Shown: positions 1-7,675, counted from the first letter of the stretch. The stretch is DNA of 21,098 bases from an uncultured Caulobacteraceae bacterium (GCA_937910255.1 CALEOQ010000578.1:1-21098), one strand, 5' to 3'. Numbers and translations are program-made. Notes: generated by a model not told the origin, from the letters alone.

Positions 1-949
1 GCGAGACCTCTTCCTGCAGCTCCTTCAGGCGTTCCTGCGGGTCTTCCACCAGGTCCCACTTGGCCAGGACGAAGACCAGGGCGCGGCCCTCGCGCTCCAC
101 CAGGTCGGCGATCTGCAGGTCCTGGATTTCCAGCGGGTGGGTCGCATCCATCACCAGCAGCACCACCTCGGCGAAGGTGATCGCCCGGATCGTGTCGTGG
201 GTGGAGAGCTTTTCGAGCTTCTGCTGGACCTTGGCCTTGCGGCGCAGACCGGCGGTGTCCACCAGGCGGATGGCGCGATCGTCCCACACCCAGTCGACGG
301 GGATGGAGTCCCGCGTGATCCCGGCCTCAGGCCCTGTGAGCAGGCGCTCTTCGCCGATCAGGCGGTTGACCAGGGTGGACTTGCCGGCGTTGGGGCGGCC
401 GACGATGGCCAGTTGGACGGGCTTTTCGCCCCCCTCGTCCTCGTCCTCGCCGGCTTCGGGCGCAATGGCGATCACGGCGGCATAGAGATCGGCCATGCCC
501 TCTCCGTGTTCGGCCGAGACGGGGATGGGTTCGCCAAAGCCCAGGCGGAAGGCGTCGAGGGTTCCGTCGTCGCCCTGGCGGCCCTCGGCCTTGTTGGCCA
601 GCAGGATCACCGGCTTGCTGGATTTGCGCAGCAGTTCGCCGAACACCTCGTCCATCGGCGCCACGCCCTCGCGGGAATCCATGACGAACAGGATCAGGTC
701 GGCCTCTTCGATGGCCAGTTCGGTCTGGCGGCGCATGCGCGCCTCGAGGCTTTCGTCGGTGACGTCCTCGAACCCGGCGGTGTCGATCAACTCCAGGTCG
801 ATATCGCCCAGACGTCCGGTGGCGAACTTGCGGTCGCGGGTGACGCCGGGCAGGTCGTCGACAATGGCCAGCTTGCGCCCGGCCAGACGGTTGAAAAGTG
901 TCGACTTGCCCACATTAGGACGGCCGACGATCGCGATCTTGAGCGGCAT
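1..949 (-). CDS. der: Ribosome biogenesis GTPase Der (EngA), C-terminal part cut by window edge
   Basis: Der is an essential double-domain GTPase acting in 50S subunit maturation. The reading frame runs from the ATG at 949-947 off the left edge, giving 316 residues of a protein usually near 450-500. The first G domain has the P-loop GRPNVGKST at residues 9-17 and DTAG near residue 56. An acidic linker (EDEDEGGE) leads to the second G domain with P-loop GRPNAGKST, DTAGLRRK and a later AKWD motif. Two tandem P-loops of this form are diagnostic. The KH-like C-terminal domain lies outside the window. It follows the BamB-like gene on the same strand, as in the yfgM-bamB-der order of Escherichia coli, but with a 114-base gap containing hairpins. 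Confidence 0.97.
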   Translation of the reverse strand, partial: MPLKIAIVGRPNVGKSTLFNRLAGRKLAIVDDLPGVTRDRKFATGRLGDIDLELIDTAGFEDVTDESLEARMRRQTELAIEEADLILFVMDSREGVAPMDEVFGELLRKSSKPVILLANKAEGRQGDDGTLDAFRLGFGEPIPVSAEHGEGMADLYAAVIAIAPEAGEDEDEGGEKPVQLAIVGRPNAGKSTLVNRLIGEERLLTGPEAGITRDSIPVDWVWDDRAIRLVDTAGLRRKAKVQQKLEKLSTHDTIRAITFAEVVLLVMDATHPLEIQDLQIADLVEREGRALVFVLAKWDLVEDPQERLKELQEEVS

Positions 950-971
950 AGGCGCTCCCTGGCGCGCTGGA

Positions 972-1001
972 ACCCGGCCCGACCCAAGGGTCGAACCGGG
1001 T
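972..1001 (-). promoter_or_regulatory. Strong stem-loop in the der leader between bamB and der
   Basis: Bases 972-1001 fold back on themselves. Six pairs (ACCCGG with CCGGGT), a 2x2 mismatch, then five pairs plus a tight apex (CGACC with GGTCG). It starts 23 bases upstream of the der start codon. No T-run follows in the direction of transcription, so it does not look like an intrinsic terminator. A second, weaker stem (1022-1027 with 1058-1063, with an inner CGACG/CGTCG pair) sits just after the bamB stop. It could be a processing, mRNA-stability or attenuation element; the role is inferred only. Confidence 0.5.
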
Positions 1002-1063
1002 GGAGAATGGAATGATGTGACGCCTGCAGCCCGACGACGCAACCGTCGCCTTGGGTGGCAGGC

Positions 1064-2449
1064 CTAGCGCAGGGCGATCAGTTGGGCGTTGTCTGTCGCC
1101 ACATAGATCATCCCGCCGACGGCGATGGGATCGACGAGGACCGAGCCGCCGAGGTCCAGCCGGCGTTCGACCTCGCCGGTCTTGGGGTTCAGCACCGCCA
1201 TATCGCCGGACGACGACGCGACCACCAGCTTGTTGGAGGCCAGCAGGGGGCTGGTCCACAGAGGCTTTGGCGCGACCGTGCCGCCGATCCCGAAGATGCC
1301 GCCGGTCTTGCGTTGTTCGACGCCCTCGTTGAGGTCGCGGATCCAATAGACCTGGCCACTTTCGCGAGAGATGCAGATCACTTCGCCAGCCTTGGAGACG
1401 ACGAACACCACGTCGCCCGCAGGCCAGGGGGTCGTCACGCCGGTGACCGGCAGGGTCCAGCGGGGCGCGCCGGTGCGCAGGTCGACGGCGGCGAAGGCGC
1501 CCGAATGGCTGACGGCGTAGACGTCGCCGCGATAGATGACCGGCCGTCCGACGATGTCGCGGATTTCCGACAGGGCGTTGGTGCGGCTGGCTCGCGAGAG
1601 GCCTTCATTCCACAGGTCGTTGCCGTTGCCGCTGCGCAGGGCCACCAACTCGCCGGAGCTGAACGAGGCCACCACGGTGTCGCCGGACACGGCGGGACTG
1701 GAGGCGCCGAGGATGCGGGCCGGTTCGCTGAGCGCCTGATAGGTCCAGCTCGGCGCGCCGGTGGCGGCGTCATAGGTCAGCAGGGTGTTGTCGAGGGCCA
1801 CGGCCATCACGCGGCCGGCGGTCACGGTCGGCGCCGCGTGGATCGGCTGTTCGGTCTCGCTGCGCCAGTCGACGGCGCCGGTGGCGGCGTCCAGCTGGGC
1901 CATGAACCGATAGCCCGAGGTCACGTAGAGCTTGCCGTCGGCCAGGGCGAGCCCGCCGCCGAAGCCTTCGCGCTCCTCGCGTCGGGTGGGCTCGAGATTG
2001 GAGTCCCAAATCACCTGGCCCGACTTGGCGTCGATCGCCGACACCGTGGCGCCGCCGTCCATCACATAGATGCGGCCGTCGGCGGCGACCAGCGGGGCCA
2101 TGACGTGGTGACCGCGGCCCGAGCCCTGGCCAAAGCCGCGCCGCCAGGCGACGTCGAAGGCGACCGGCGCTTCGACATGTTCGGGCGCCTGCTCCAGATT
2201 GCCGCCGGGCAGCGGCCAGGCCGTACGGCTGTAAGGCGTCGGCAGGAAGAAATCAGCGCCGCGCAGCGTGTCCGACACGTTCAAGGTGTCGTCGAAGGCG
2301 ATGACCGAGATGCGTTCGCCCTCGCCCGCAACCTCCTGCGGCCCGTCGTCCCGGTCAAAAGGATTGAGGCGATTGATGGTCGAGCAGCCGCTGAGCGCGA
2401 CCGTGCCGGCCAGCAGCACGGCGACCATCGGGAGACGGGAAGAGATCAT
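1064..2449 (-). CDS. bamB: BamB-like PQQ/beta-propeller lipoprotein, outer-membrane assembly factor
   Basis: This 461-residue protein is probably the BamB subunit of the BAM complex, a scaffold held at the periplasmic face of the outer membrane. A lipoprotein signal peptide ends in the lipobox LSGC with the acylated Cys at residue 22. The rest is built of repeated PQQ-like beta-propeller blades, visible as recurring patterns such as AADGRIYVMDGGATVSAID, TAATGAVDW-type turns and AVGGMIYVATDNAQLIALR-type strands (shortened here), with 'D..TG...W' at each turn. Length is slightly above the usual 390-450. The start codon overlaps the stop of the upstream TPR gene (ATGA), so the two are probably translationally coupled. 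The yfgM-bamB-der order supports the assignment over a quinoprotein dehydrogenase, which would normally bind PQQ and be longer. Confidence 0.9.
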   Translation of the reverse strand: MISSRLPMVAVLLAGTVALSGCSTINRLNPFDRDDGPQEVAGEGERISVIAFDDTLNVSDTLRGADFFLPTPYSRTAWPLPGGNLEQAPEHVEAPVAFDVAWRRGFGQGSGRGHHVMAPLVAADGRIYVMDGGATVSAIDAKSGQVIWDSNLEPTRREEREGFGGGLALADGKLYVTSGYRFMAQLDAATGAVDWRSETEQPIHAAPTVTAGRVMAVALDNTLLTYDAATGAPSWTYQALSEPARILGASSPAVSGDTVVASFSSGELVALRSGNGNDLWNEGLSRASRTNALSEIRDIVGRPVIYRGDVYAVSHSGAFAAVDLRTGAPRWTLPVTGVTTPWPAGDVVFVVSKAGEVICISRESGQVYWIRDLNEGVEQRKTGGIFGIGGTVAPKPLWTSPLLASNKLVVASSSGDMAVLNPKTGEVERRLDLGGSVLVDPIAVGGMIYVATDNAQLIALR

Positions 2450-3201
2450 TGCGAAGCGGAACCTTGCTGCTGCGAAGCCCCATCGGAGGCCGCATCGTCA
2501 GAATCGGTGTCAGGAAGCGCCGCGGCGGCCTTGACCACCCCGGCCAGGGACGCCGCCGAACCGGAGTCGATCATCGCCCGGGCGGCCTGGGCCCGCTGGC
2601 GGGCCAGATCCGAAGCGCCGGGCATAAGGGCGATCACCCCGAAGTCTGTGCGCGCGTCGTCCATTTCGCCCCCCATCAACTTGGCGAAGGCCAGGGCCTC
2701 CAGCGCCTGGGCGCGATAGGGCCGGCCTTCCTCGGTCAGCGGCTGCAGGCGCGCCTGCATCTCGTCCAGGGGGGCGGTATCGAGGAGGGCGAAGGCGGAT
2801 TTGAGGCGAGCGGCGTCGGCCAGGATCGGATCGGGCGCGACCTCGGCCGCCTCGTCGAACAGTGCGACGGCCTCAGCGGTCTTGCCTTCGTTGATGCGCA
2901 GGCCGGCCTGCTGCATCAGGGCCATGGCCGCATAGCCCTTGGCGTTCCCCTCGGCGACCTCGGCGAAGCGCTGCTCGGCCCGGCCCATGTCGCCGGCCGC
3001 AAAGGCCTCGACGCCCTCGGCATAGGTCTCAGACGCCTCGCTGATGGTCCGGCTCTGCCATGCCCCCCATCCCCAGATCGCCAGCGCGATGACAAGGGCC
3101 AGGGCAAGGGCGCCAAGCACCCACGGAAGCGCGCGCAGGGCGAGTGTCTTGTAGCGGTCGGCGCGGAGCTGCTCCTCGACCTCTTCAAAAACGTCAGTCA
3201 C
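2446..3201 (-). CDS. YfgM-like tetratricopeptide membrane protein
   Basis: A 251-residue protein with a short cytoplasmic N-terminus, one membrane helix at about residues 26-48 (LPWVLGALALALVIALAIWG) and a periplasmic helical repeat region. Residues 57-130 show TPR-like helices (YAEGVEAFAAGDMGRAEQRF, then EAVALFDEAAEVAPD), matching the PF09976 TPR/YfgM arrangement. In Escherichia coli, YfgM is an ancillary SecYEG partner that works with periplasmic chaperones; the same role here is inferred. The C-terminus is low-complexity Asp/Ser/Gln-rich. It overlaps the BamB-like gene by four bases and is the first gene of the run. The 125 bases upstream to panB carry no gene and presumably hold its promoter, though I could not identify one confidently. 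Confidence 0.87.
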   Translation of the reverse strand: MTDVFEEVEEQLRADRYKTLALRALPWVLGALALALVIALAIWGWGAWQSRTISEASETYAEGVEAFAAGDMGRAEQRFAEVAEGNAKGYAAMALMQQAGLRINEGKTAEAVALFDEAAEVAPDPILADAARLKSAFALLDTAPLDEMQARLQPLTEEGRPYRAQALEALAFAKLMGGEMDDARTDFGVIALMPGASDLARQRAQAARAMIDSGSAASLAGVVKAAAALPDTDSDDAASDGASQQQGSASQ

Positions 3202-3326
3202 GAATGGGGTACTCCGCGCTCAGGCGACGAAACAGAGGCGGCGAACCTATAGTGCAAGAGGTCCCGCCGCAACGGCGTGGCCAAGCCCTTGATCGAGGCG
3301 CCGATCCAGGGCCTGGGAGAGGTCGC

Positions 3327-4130
3327 CTAAACGGCCTTGGCGAAGTAGATTTCCGCCGGACCAGGGAAGCGTCTGGCCCGAACATCCTGCGCATAGGCGT
3401 CCACCGCCCGCAGGATTTCACCGCGCAGATCGGCATAGCGCCGCACGAATTTCGGCGTCCAGTCGAACAGGCCCAGCATGTCGTCGGTGACCAGGATCTG
3501 GCCGTCGCAGCCGGCCGAGGCCCCAATGCCGATGGTCGGAACCGACACCGCCTCGGTGATCTCCCGCGCCAGGCCCTCGGCGACCCCCTCGACCACCAGG
3601 GCGAAGGCTCCGGCGGCCGCCGTCGCCTTGGCCTCCTCCAGGATCCGGGCCCGCTCGTCGGCGCCCTTGCCCTTGGCCTTGAAGCCGCCGTCCACCAACA
3701 CCGCCTGGGGGCGCAGACCCACATGGCCCATCACCGGCACGCCGCGCTTGACCATGTAGTCGATGGTGTCGGCCACAGTTGGGCCGGACTCGACCTTCAC
3801 CGCCTGGGCGCCGGTCTCCTTCATCAGCCGCGCGGCGTTGGCGTAGGCTTCCTGCGCCGAGCCCTCATAGGAGCCGAAGGGCATGTCGATGACGACCATG
3901 GCCCGGCGCGAGCCGCGCATCACCGCCTGGCCGTGCAGGATCATCATCTCCAGGGTGACGCCCACCGTGTTGGGCAGGCCGTGGACGACCATCCCGACCG
4001 AATCGCCCACCAGCAGCAGGTCGCAGGCTTCGTCCAACAGCTCGGCCATGGGCGCGGTGTAGGCGGTGAGACAGACGACAGGCGTCTTCCCCTTCCGCGC
4101 GGCGATATCGGGCGCCGCGAGGCGTCGCAC
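3327..4130 (-). CDS. panB: 3-methyl-2-oxobutanoate hydroxymethyltransferase (ketopantoate hydroxymethyltransferase)
   Basis: PanB makes ketopantoate from 2-oxoisovalerate and 5,10-methylene-tetrahydrofolate, the first committed step to pantothenate and CoA. From the GTG start the protein has 267 residues, the usual size. Mg-binding positions are seen as Asp43 (VGDSVGM), Asp82 (VIDMPFGSY) and Glu114 (VKVESG); the catalytic acid is Glu181 (VVEGV). MGHVGLRPQ at 134-142 and GGFKAKGKG at 148-156 are family hallmarks. The start is uncertain. In-frame translation upstream to a CTG at 4154-4152 would add an N-terminus beginning MSAQRQE, as many alphaproteobacterial PanB proteins begin MSA, with GAGGAG eight bases before that CTG. 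It follows the small membrane protein gene by 26 bases (two from the CTG) and is probably cotranscribed with the sigma-factor operon. Confidence 0.96.
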   Translation of the reverse strand: MRRLAAPDIAARKGKTPVVCLTAYTAPMAELLDEACDLLLVGDSVGMVVHGLPNTVGVTLEMMILHGQAVMRGSRRAMVVIDMPFGSYEGSAQEAYANAARLMKETGAQAVKVESGPTVADTIDYMVKRGVPVMGHVGLRPQAVLVDGGFKAKGKGADERARILEEAKATAAAGAFALVVEGVAEGLAREITEAVSVPTIGIGASAGCDGQILVTDDMLGLFDWTPKFVRRYADLRGEILRAVDAYAQDVRARRFPGPAEIYFAKAV

Positions 4131-4156
4131 GGTCTCCTGGCGTTGGGCGGACAGGG

Positions 4157-4537
4157 TCAGATCTCCTCGATGATGCGGGTGAGCACGAAGCCCAGGGCGA
4201 GAACCGCCAGGCCGGCGGCCACCCAGATGGTCTCCACCCCGGCCGGTCGGCTGAACAGCCAGTCGGCCTGGGGCGCGATCTGGCGCACGCCCGTGGTCAG
4301 CACCCGCGCCGACTCGCTGGACGCCGCCTCGGCGCGGCTGAAAAGGTTGGACATGATGAGCTGGCTGGCGCCGATGACGCCGCCGACGACCCCGGCCGAG
4401 CCGATCAGAAGGCGACGCGCCGCCCAGCCGCGATCCAGGCGCCTTTGCACCCGGTCGGCGAAGCTTTCAGCGTCGCCGACGTCCGGCGCGCGGGCGAACA
4501 TCCGCTCCAGGGCGCGCTCGAAATCGACCTCAGCCAT
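4157..4537 (-). CDS. Small two-helix membrane protein, possible anti-sigma factor
   Basis: I do not recognise the family. From the ATG at 4537 the product has 126 residues: a charged helical N-terminus (residues 1-40, rich in Arg/Glu/Asp), a membrane helix at about 42-62 (RLLIGSAGVVGGVIGASQLI), a loop of about 40 residues, and a second helix at about 103-122 with a short IIEEI tail. The start codon lies inside the last codons of the sigma-factor gene (8-base overlap, 4530-4537), so translation is likely coupled. A cytoplasmic helical domain followed by membrane helices, directly after an ECF sigma gene, is the layout of many anti-sigma factors, but no zinc-binding HxxxCxxC motif is visible. 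An in-frame extension upstream to 4612 would lie wholly within the sigma gene and is not preferred. Confidence 0.78.
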   Translation of the reverse strand: MAEVDFERALERMFARAPDVGDAESFADRVQRRLDRGWAARRLLIGSAGVVGGVIGASQLIMSNLFSRAEAASSESARVLTTGVRQIAPQADWLFSRPAGVETIWVAAGLAVLALGFVLTRIIEEI

Positions 4538-5111
4538 TGTCGCGGCGTCCCTCAACAGACTGATCCTCCGGCGCCAAGCGCGCCCTGAGTTTATCCAGAC
4601 CACGTTTGACATGGGATTTGACCGTTCCCAATGGCAGGTTCAAGGCCTCAGCCGCCTCAGCATGAGACAGTCCGGCCCCATAGCAGAGGCTGACACAGAA
4701 ACGCTCGCCGTCGGTCAGGCCTTTCAGCGCCTCGTCCAGGTCCATCCGTCCCCCCGGATCGGGATGGAGCGACGGCTCTCCGTCATCGGCGCTGGCCGCC
4801 GCCAGATCGCGAAGGCGCTTGGTCCGCTGCATGCGCCGCAGGCAGGCGCGGGCGGCGATCTTCTTCACCCAGCCGGCGAAGGCGCCCTCCCCGCGAAACT
4901 CCGAGATGGATTCGAAGGCCGAGATGAAGGCGTCCTGGGCCAGGTCGTCGGCCTCGCTCGCGCTGGCCCCCATTCTGCGCAGGAGGCCGCGAACGGCCGA
5001 ACCGTGCCGGCGGACGAGCTCGCCAAAGGCCTGCCGGTCGCCGGCCGCCGCCAGGCTGGCCAGTTCGACGTCGTGCAGACTTGAGAGTCGGTGTCGTTCG
5101 GCGCGCGACAT
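4530..5111 (-). CDS. ECF-type RNA polymerase sigma factor
   Basis: A 193-residue sigma-70 family protein with only regions 2 and 4. Region 2 spans about residues 26-97, with the core-binding DDLAQDAFISAF at 55-66 and a promoter-melting segment EFRGEGAFAGWVKKIAARA. Region 4 spans about residues 131-178, with the helix-turn-helix LSHAEAAEALNLPLGTVKSHVKR at 148-170 (given here in part) that reads the -35 element. The linker between them is short, as in ECF sigma factors. It lies 22 bases after the DUF6249 gene and overlaps the next gene, a likely membrane partner, by eight bases. The signal sensed cannot be told from the sequence. Confidence 0.94.
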   Translation of the reverse strand: MSRAERHRLSSLHDVELASLAAAGDRQAFGELVRRHGSAVRGLLRRMGASASEADDLAQDAFISAFESISEFRGEGAFAGWVKKIAARACLRRMQRTKRLRDLAAASADDGEPSLHPDPGGRMDLDEALKGLTDGERFCVSLCYGAGLSHAEAAEALNLPLGTVKSHVKRGLDKLRARLAPEDQSVEGRRDNG

Positions 5112-5133
5112 GGCTTTCCCCCAGCGCGCGCGA

Positions 5134-5538
5134 TCAGGACCTGTCCTTGGCCACGAAGGACATGATCACAAAGGCCAGGCCGATGAAGCCGGGGAAGGCC
5201 GCAATGCCCATGAAGATGTAGGTGGCGTCCGGCTCTTCAAACCCCAGGGCGTAGCCGAAGGCGGCCAGACCGACGGCGACACCCAGCCAGATGATGCCGG
5301 TGCGGAGGTCGCGTGACGGCGAGGGCTTGGGTTTCACCTTCACATCCTGGGTCAGGGCCTGGATGAGCTCGGGGGGCAATTGCTGGCCCTTGTCGTAGGC
5401 CGCCTGGATCGTCTTGTGGAGCGCCGTTCGCTCCCGAGCCTTGAGGTATCGGGGCACAACGATGATGGCCACGATCGCGCTGAAAACGATCGCAGTCGTA
5501 AAAACACTGGAGATGATGCCGGCAATGGCGACGTCCAT
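5134..5538 (-). CDS. DUF6249-type membrane protein upstream of sigma factor
   Basis: A 134-residue membrane protein of unknown function resembling the DUF6249 family, which I associate with sigma-factor loci. An N-terminal helix (about residues 7-29, rich in Ile/Val/Ala) is followed by a basic, helical cytoplasmic stretch (RYLKARERTALHKTIQ) and a Pro-rich linker (KVKPKPSPSRD). Two further helices lie at about 79-98 (RTGIIWLGVAVGLAAFGYAL) and 106-128. It starts at the ATG 5538-5536 with AGGAAA about eight bases upstream. It is the first gene of the DUF6249, sigma factor, small membrane protein, panB run. It could help control sigma activity, but only the gene order argues for that. Confidence 0.8.
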   Translation of the reverse strand: MDVAIAGIISSVFTTAIVFSAIVAIIVVPRYLKARERTALHKTIQAAYDKGQQLPPELIQALTQDVKVKPKPSPSRDLRTGIIWLGVAVGLAAFGYALGFEEPDATYIFMGIAAFPGFIGLAFVIMSFVAKDRS

Positions 5539-5971
5539 GAGAGTTTTCCTGTTTAGCGCAGCGGATGCTCTAGACCCGTTCGATCATAAGAGGCCGCGGC
5601 CGTCCTTCACAGATGCAAGCGCGGCCATGAAATCTTGGTCATGAATCCCGAGCCGCCAGAGCCACGGGCGGCACCGTCCGCCGGCCTGCGGCCGCCCGGC
5701 TTGGCCGCAGCGCGCATAAAAAATCATCAACCCGCGTGCGTCGAAGCGATTCCACCCCGCCCTCCCAACCGCGGCGTTTACACCGCAGGATTTCTATGTT
5801 GCGCTCGCTCATCCTGATGGTTTTCGAACCTATTTGATCGTTTTGGTTTGATTTCCTGCGTACGACACCGCGGGTCGATCAATGGAACGCAAGACCTCAG
5901 GGGACGACAACCGACCGGCGGAGCTCGAAGGCGTCGACGGTCAACAGTGAAACCACTTGGGGGATGACCAC
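5539..5971. other. Divergent intergenic region, 433 bases, with inverted repeat
   Basis: This gap separates the DUF6249 and amidohydrolase genes, so both promoters should be here. On the minus strand TATGAT lies about 60 bases before the DUF6249 ATG and could be a -10 element; no well-spaced -35 partner is clear. The stretch 5810-5860 is AT-richer than its surroundings (TTTGATCGTTTTGGTTTGAT) and is a plausible amidohydrolase promoter zone. A 22-codon frame from ATG 5882 to TGA 5950 ends 21 bases before the amidohydrolase start but has no ribosome site, so it is not annotated as a gene. No longer convincing gene is present. Confidence 0.6.
5686..5710. repeat. Perfect 8-bp inverted repeat with 9-base loop
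   Basis: CTGCGGCC at 5686-5693 is the exact reverse complement of GGCCGCAG at 5703-5710, with a nine-base spacer. On the plus strand an A-run (5718-5723) follows shortly after rather than a T-run, so it is not a standard terminator in either direction. It could be a stem-loop in a leader transcript or a protein-binding dyad, or a chance product of high GC content. Confidence 0.4.
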
Positions 5972-7564
5972 ATGGCCGCCAGCCGCGCCCGATCTTTGAC
6001 CGCACTTCTGCTCGCCACGGCCATGTGGCTGCCGGGCCTCGCCGCCCAGGCCGCCGCGCCGCCGGAGATGAAGACCGCCGCCGTGGCCGGCGTCGAGGCG
6101 CGGGCCAAGCTGGCCCAGGAGATGGTGGACTCCATCTACAGCTTCGCCGAGCCGGGCTTCCAGGAATTCCGCACCTCGGAATATGTCACCGGCATCCTCG
6201 AGAAGAACGGCTTCAAGATCGAGCGCGGCGTCGCCGGCATCCCCACCGCCTGGACCGCCACCTGGGGTTCGGGCGGCCCTAAGATCGCCCTGGGCAGCGA
6301 CATCGACGCCCTGCTTGGCCTGTCGCAGGTCCCGGGTTCGGCCGAGATCAAGCCGCAGGTGCCCGGCGCGCCAGGCCACGGCGAGGGCCATAACTCGGGC
6401 ATGCCGATGATGGTGGTCGCCGCCCTGGCCGCCAAGGAGGTCATGGAGGCCAACAACATCCCAGGCCAGCTCATGCTGTGGCCCGGCGTCGCCGAGGAGT
6501 TGCTGGCCACCAAGGCCTTCTATGTCCGTGAGGGCCTGTTCGACGACGTGGACGCCAGCATCTTCAGCCATGTCAGCCGCGACTTCTCCACCGGCTGGGG
6601 ACCGGCCGGCAACAACGGCATGGTCTCGGTGGAATACACCTTTCACGGCAAGACCGCCCACTCGGCCGGGGCGCCCTGGGCCGGTCGCAGCGCGCTGGAC
6701 GGCGTCGAACTGATGAACGCGGCTTGGAACATGCGCCGCGAGCACCTGCCGGTGACCCAGCGCTCCCACTATGTGATCACCAATGGCGGCGGCCAGCCCA
6801 ACATCGTGCCCGGCGAAGCCAGCGTCTGGTATTATTTCCGCGAGCAGAACTTCGAGACTATTCGCGGCCTCTACGAGATCGGCAACCGCATCTCCGAAGC
6901 CGCGGCCATGGCCACCGACACCACGGTCGAGCGCCGCCTGCTGGGCTATGCCGCGCCGAACTACGGCAACAAGCCCCTGGCCGAGGCCGCCTACGCCAAC
7001 ATCCAGGCCGTCGGCATGCCCCAGTGGACCGAGGCCGACCAGGCCTTCGCCCGGGCCACTCAGGAGGCCAACCATCTGACGGTGGAGCCGCTGGCGACGG
7101 AGGTGTCGCCCCTCTCCACGCCCGACGGCCGCGGGCCGTCCATGGGCGGCGGCTCTGACGATATCGGCGACATCATGTGGACCGTGCCGACCATCACGGT
7201 GCGCTACCCCTCGAACATCCCCAACACCATCGGCCACCATGTGACCGCGGCCATCGGCATGGCGACGCCCATCGCGCACAAGGGCGTGGTGGTCGGGGCC
7301 AAGGCCGTGGCGATGACGGTGCTGGATCTGGTGACGACGCCGAGCCTGGTCGCCGAGGCCAAGGACTACTTCCAGAACGTCCAGCTGAAGGATCAGAAGT
7401 ACGACCCGGTGCTGACGGCCGAGGACACGCCCGGCGTTCACCTGAACACCAATATCATGGCTCAGATGCGGCCGAAGATGGAGCCGTTCTATTACGACCC
7501 GTCCAAGTACGACACGTATCTGGAACAACTTGGGATCGCCTACCCCAATCTGCCGGCGAACTGA
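5972..7564 (+). CDS. Exported M20/AbgB-like amidohydrolase (peptidase M20 family)
   Basis: A 530-residue metal-dependent amidohydrolase of the M20 type, closest in style to the p-aminobenzoyl-glutamate hydrolase subunit AbgB. The N-terminus is a signal peptide (basic MAASRAR, hydrophobic core, AAQAAAP cleavage region at about 25-29), so it should act in the periplasm. Metal-site motifs visible are GHNSGMP (in the usual position of CGHN) and the catalytic/metal GVAEELLAT pair of glutamates; HGKTAHSAGAPWAGRSALD marks the dimerisation domain, and GGGSDDIGDIMW resembles the late metal ligand region. The ATG at 5972 is chosen because GGGGGA lies seven bases upstream; an in-frame TTG at 5957 would put residues before the signal peptide. 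The natural substrate, an amide or dipeptide-like compound, is not known. The gene ends in two hairpins. Confidence 0.92.
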   Translation: MAASRARSLTALLLATAMWLPGLAAQAAAPPEMKTAAVAGVEARAKLAQEMVDSIYSFAEPGFQEFRTSEYVTGILEKNGFKIERGVAGIPTAWTATWGSGGPKIALGSDIDALLGLSQVPGSAEIKPQVPGAPGHGEGHNSGMPMMVVAALAAKEVMEANNIPGQLMLWPGVAEELLATKAFYVREGLFDDVDASIFSHVSRDFSTGWGPAGNNGMVSVEYTFHGKTAHSAGAPWAGRSALDGVELMNAAWNMRREHLPVTQRSHYVITNGGGQPNIVPGEASVWYYFREQNFETIRGLYEIGNRISEAAAMATDTTVERRLLGYAAPNYGNKPLAEAAYANIQAVGMPQWTEADQAFARATQEANHLTVEPLATEVSPLSTPDGRGPSMGGGSDDIGDIMWTVPTITVRYPSNIPNTIGHHVTAAIGMATPIAHKGVVVGAKAVAMTVLDLVTTPSLVAEAKDYFQNVQLKDQKYDPVLTAEDTPGVHLNTNIMAQMRPKMEPFYYDPSKYDTYLEQLGIAYPNLPAN

Positions 7565-7578
7565 ACGTCCCAAGACCT

Positions 7579-7611
7579 GCGTCTCGCGTTGATCCCCTTG
7601 GCGCGAGACGC
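7579..7611 (+). repeat. Perfect 10-bp stem-loop just after the amidohydrolase stop
   Basis: GCGTCTCGCG at 7579-7588 pairs perfectly with CGCGAGACGC at 7602-7611 across a 13-base loop. It lies 15 bases after the amidohydrolase stop and 10 bases before the terminator hairpin. It has no T-run of its own and may protect the 3' end of the mRNA. Confidence 0.6.
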
Positions 7612-7621
7612 TCCATATTCG

Positions 7622-7655
7622 AGAAGGGCCGGCCCTCGCCGGCCCTTCTTTTTTT
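7622..7655 (+). terminator. Strong intrinsic terminator of the amidohydrolase gene
   Basis: A perfect 12-bp stem, AGAAGGGCCGGC (7622-7633) with GCCGGCCCTTCT (7638-7649), encloses a CCTC loop and runs straight into seven T residues (7649-7655). This is a textbook Rho-independent terminator for plus-strand transcription. Read from the other strand, the A-rich side also gives a stem but T residues are sparse, so termination of the converging lrp transcript is less certain. Confidence 0.93.
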
Positions 7656-7675
7656 GCTTTAGCGCCCTTGTTTAC

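Noticed and set aside
1055..2719. Long plus-strand open frame of 554 codons opposite the BamB-like and TPR genes
   Set aside because: It lies antisense to two well-supported genes, has a low-complexity Gly/Ala/His/Arg-rich product typical of GC-rich shadow frames, and shows no family motif.
3144..5084. Plus-strand open frame of 646 codons opposite panB and the sigma-factor operon
   Set aside because: It is antisense to several genes with clear motifs, and its product resembles no domain.
5635..5817. 60-codon plus-strand frame in the DUF6249/amidohydrolase gap
   Set aside because: Pro/Ala/Arg-rich product without a ribosome site or recognisable motif.
5882..5950. 22-codon leader frame before the amidohydrolase
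   Set aside because: No Shine-Dalgarno, no run of regulatory codons and no attenuator hairpins, so an attenuation peptide is not supported.
5897..7573. Minus-strand open frame of 558 codons opposite the amidohydrolase
   Set aside because: It is a shadow of the amidohydrolase codon pattern; the plus-strand frame has signal peptide and metal-site motifs and its own terminator.
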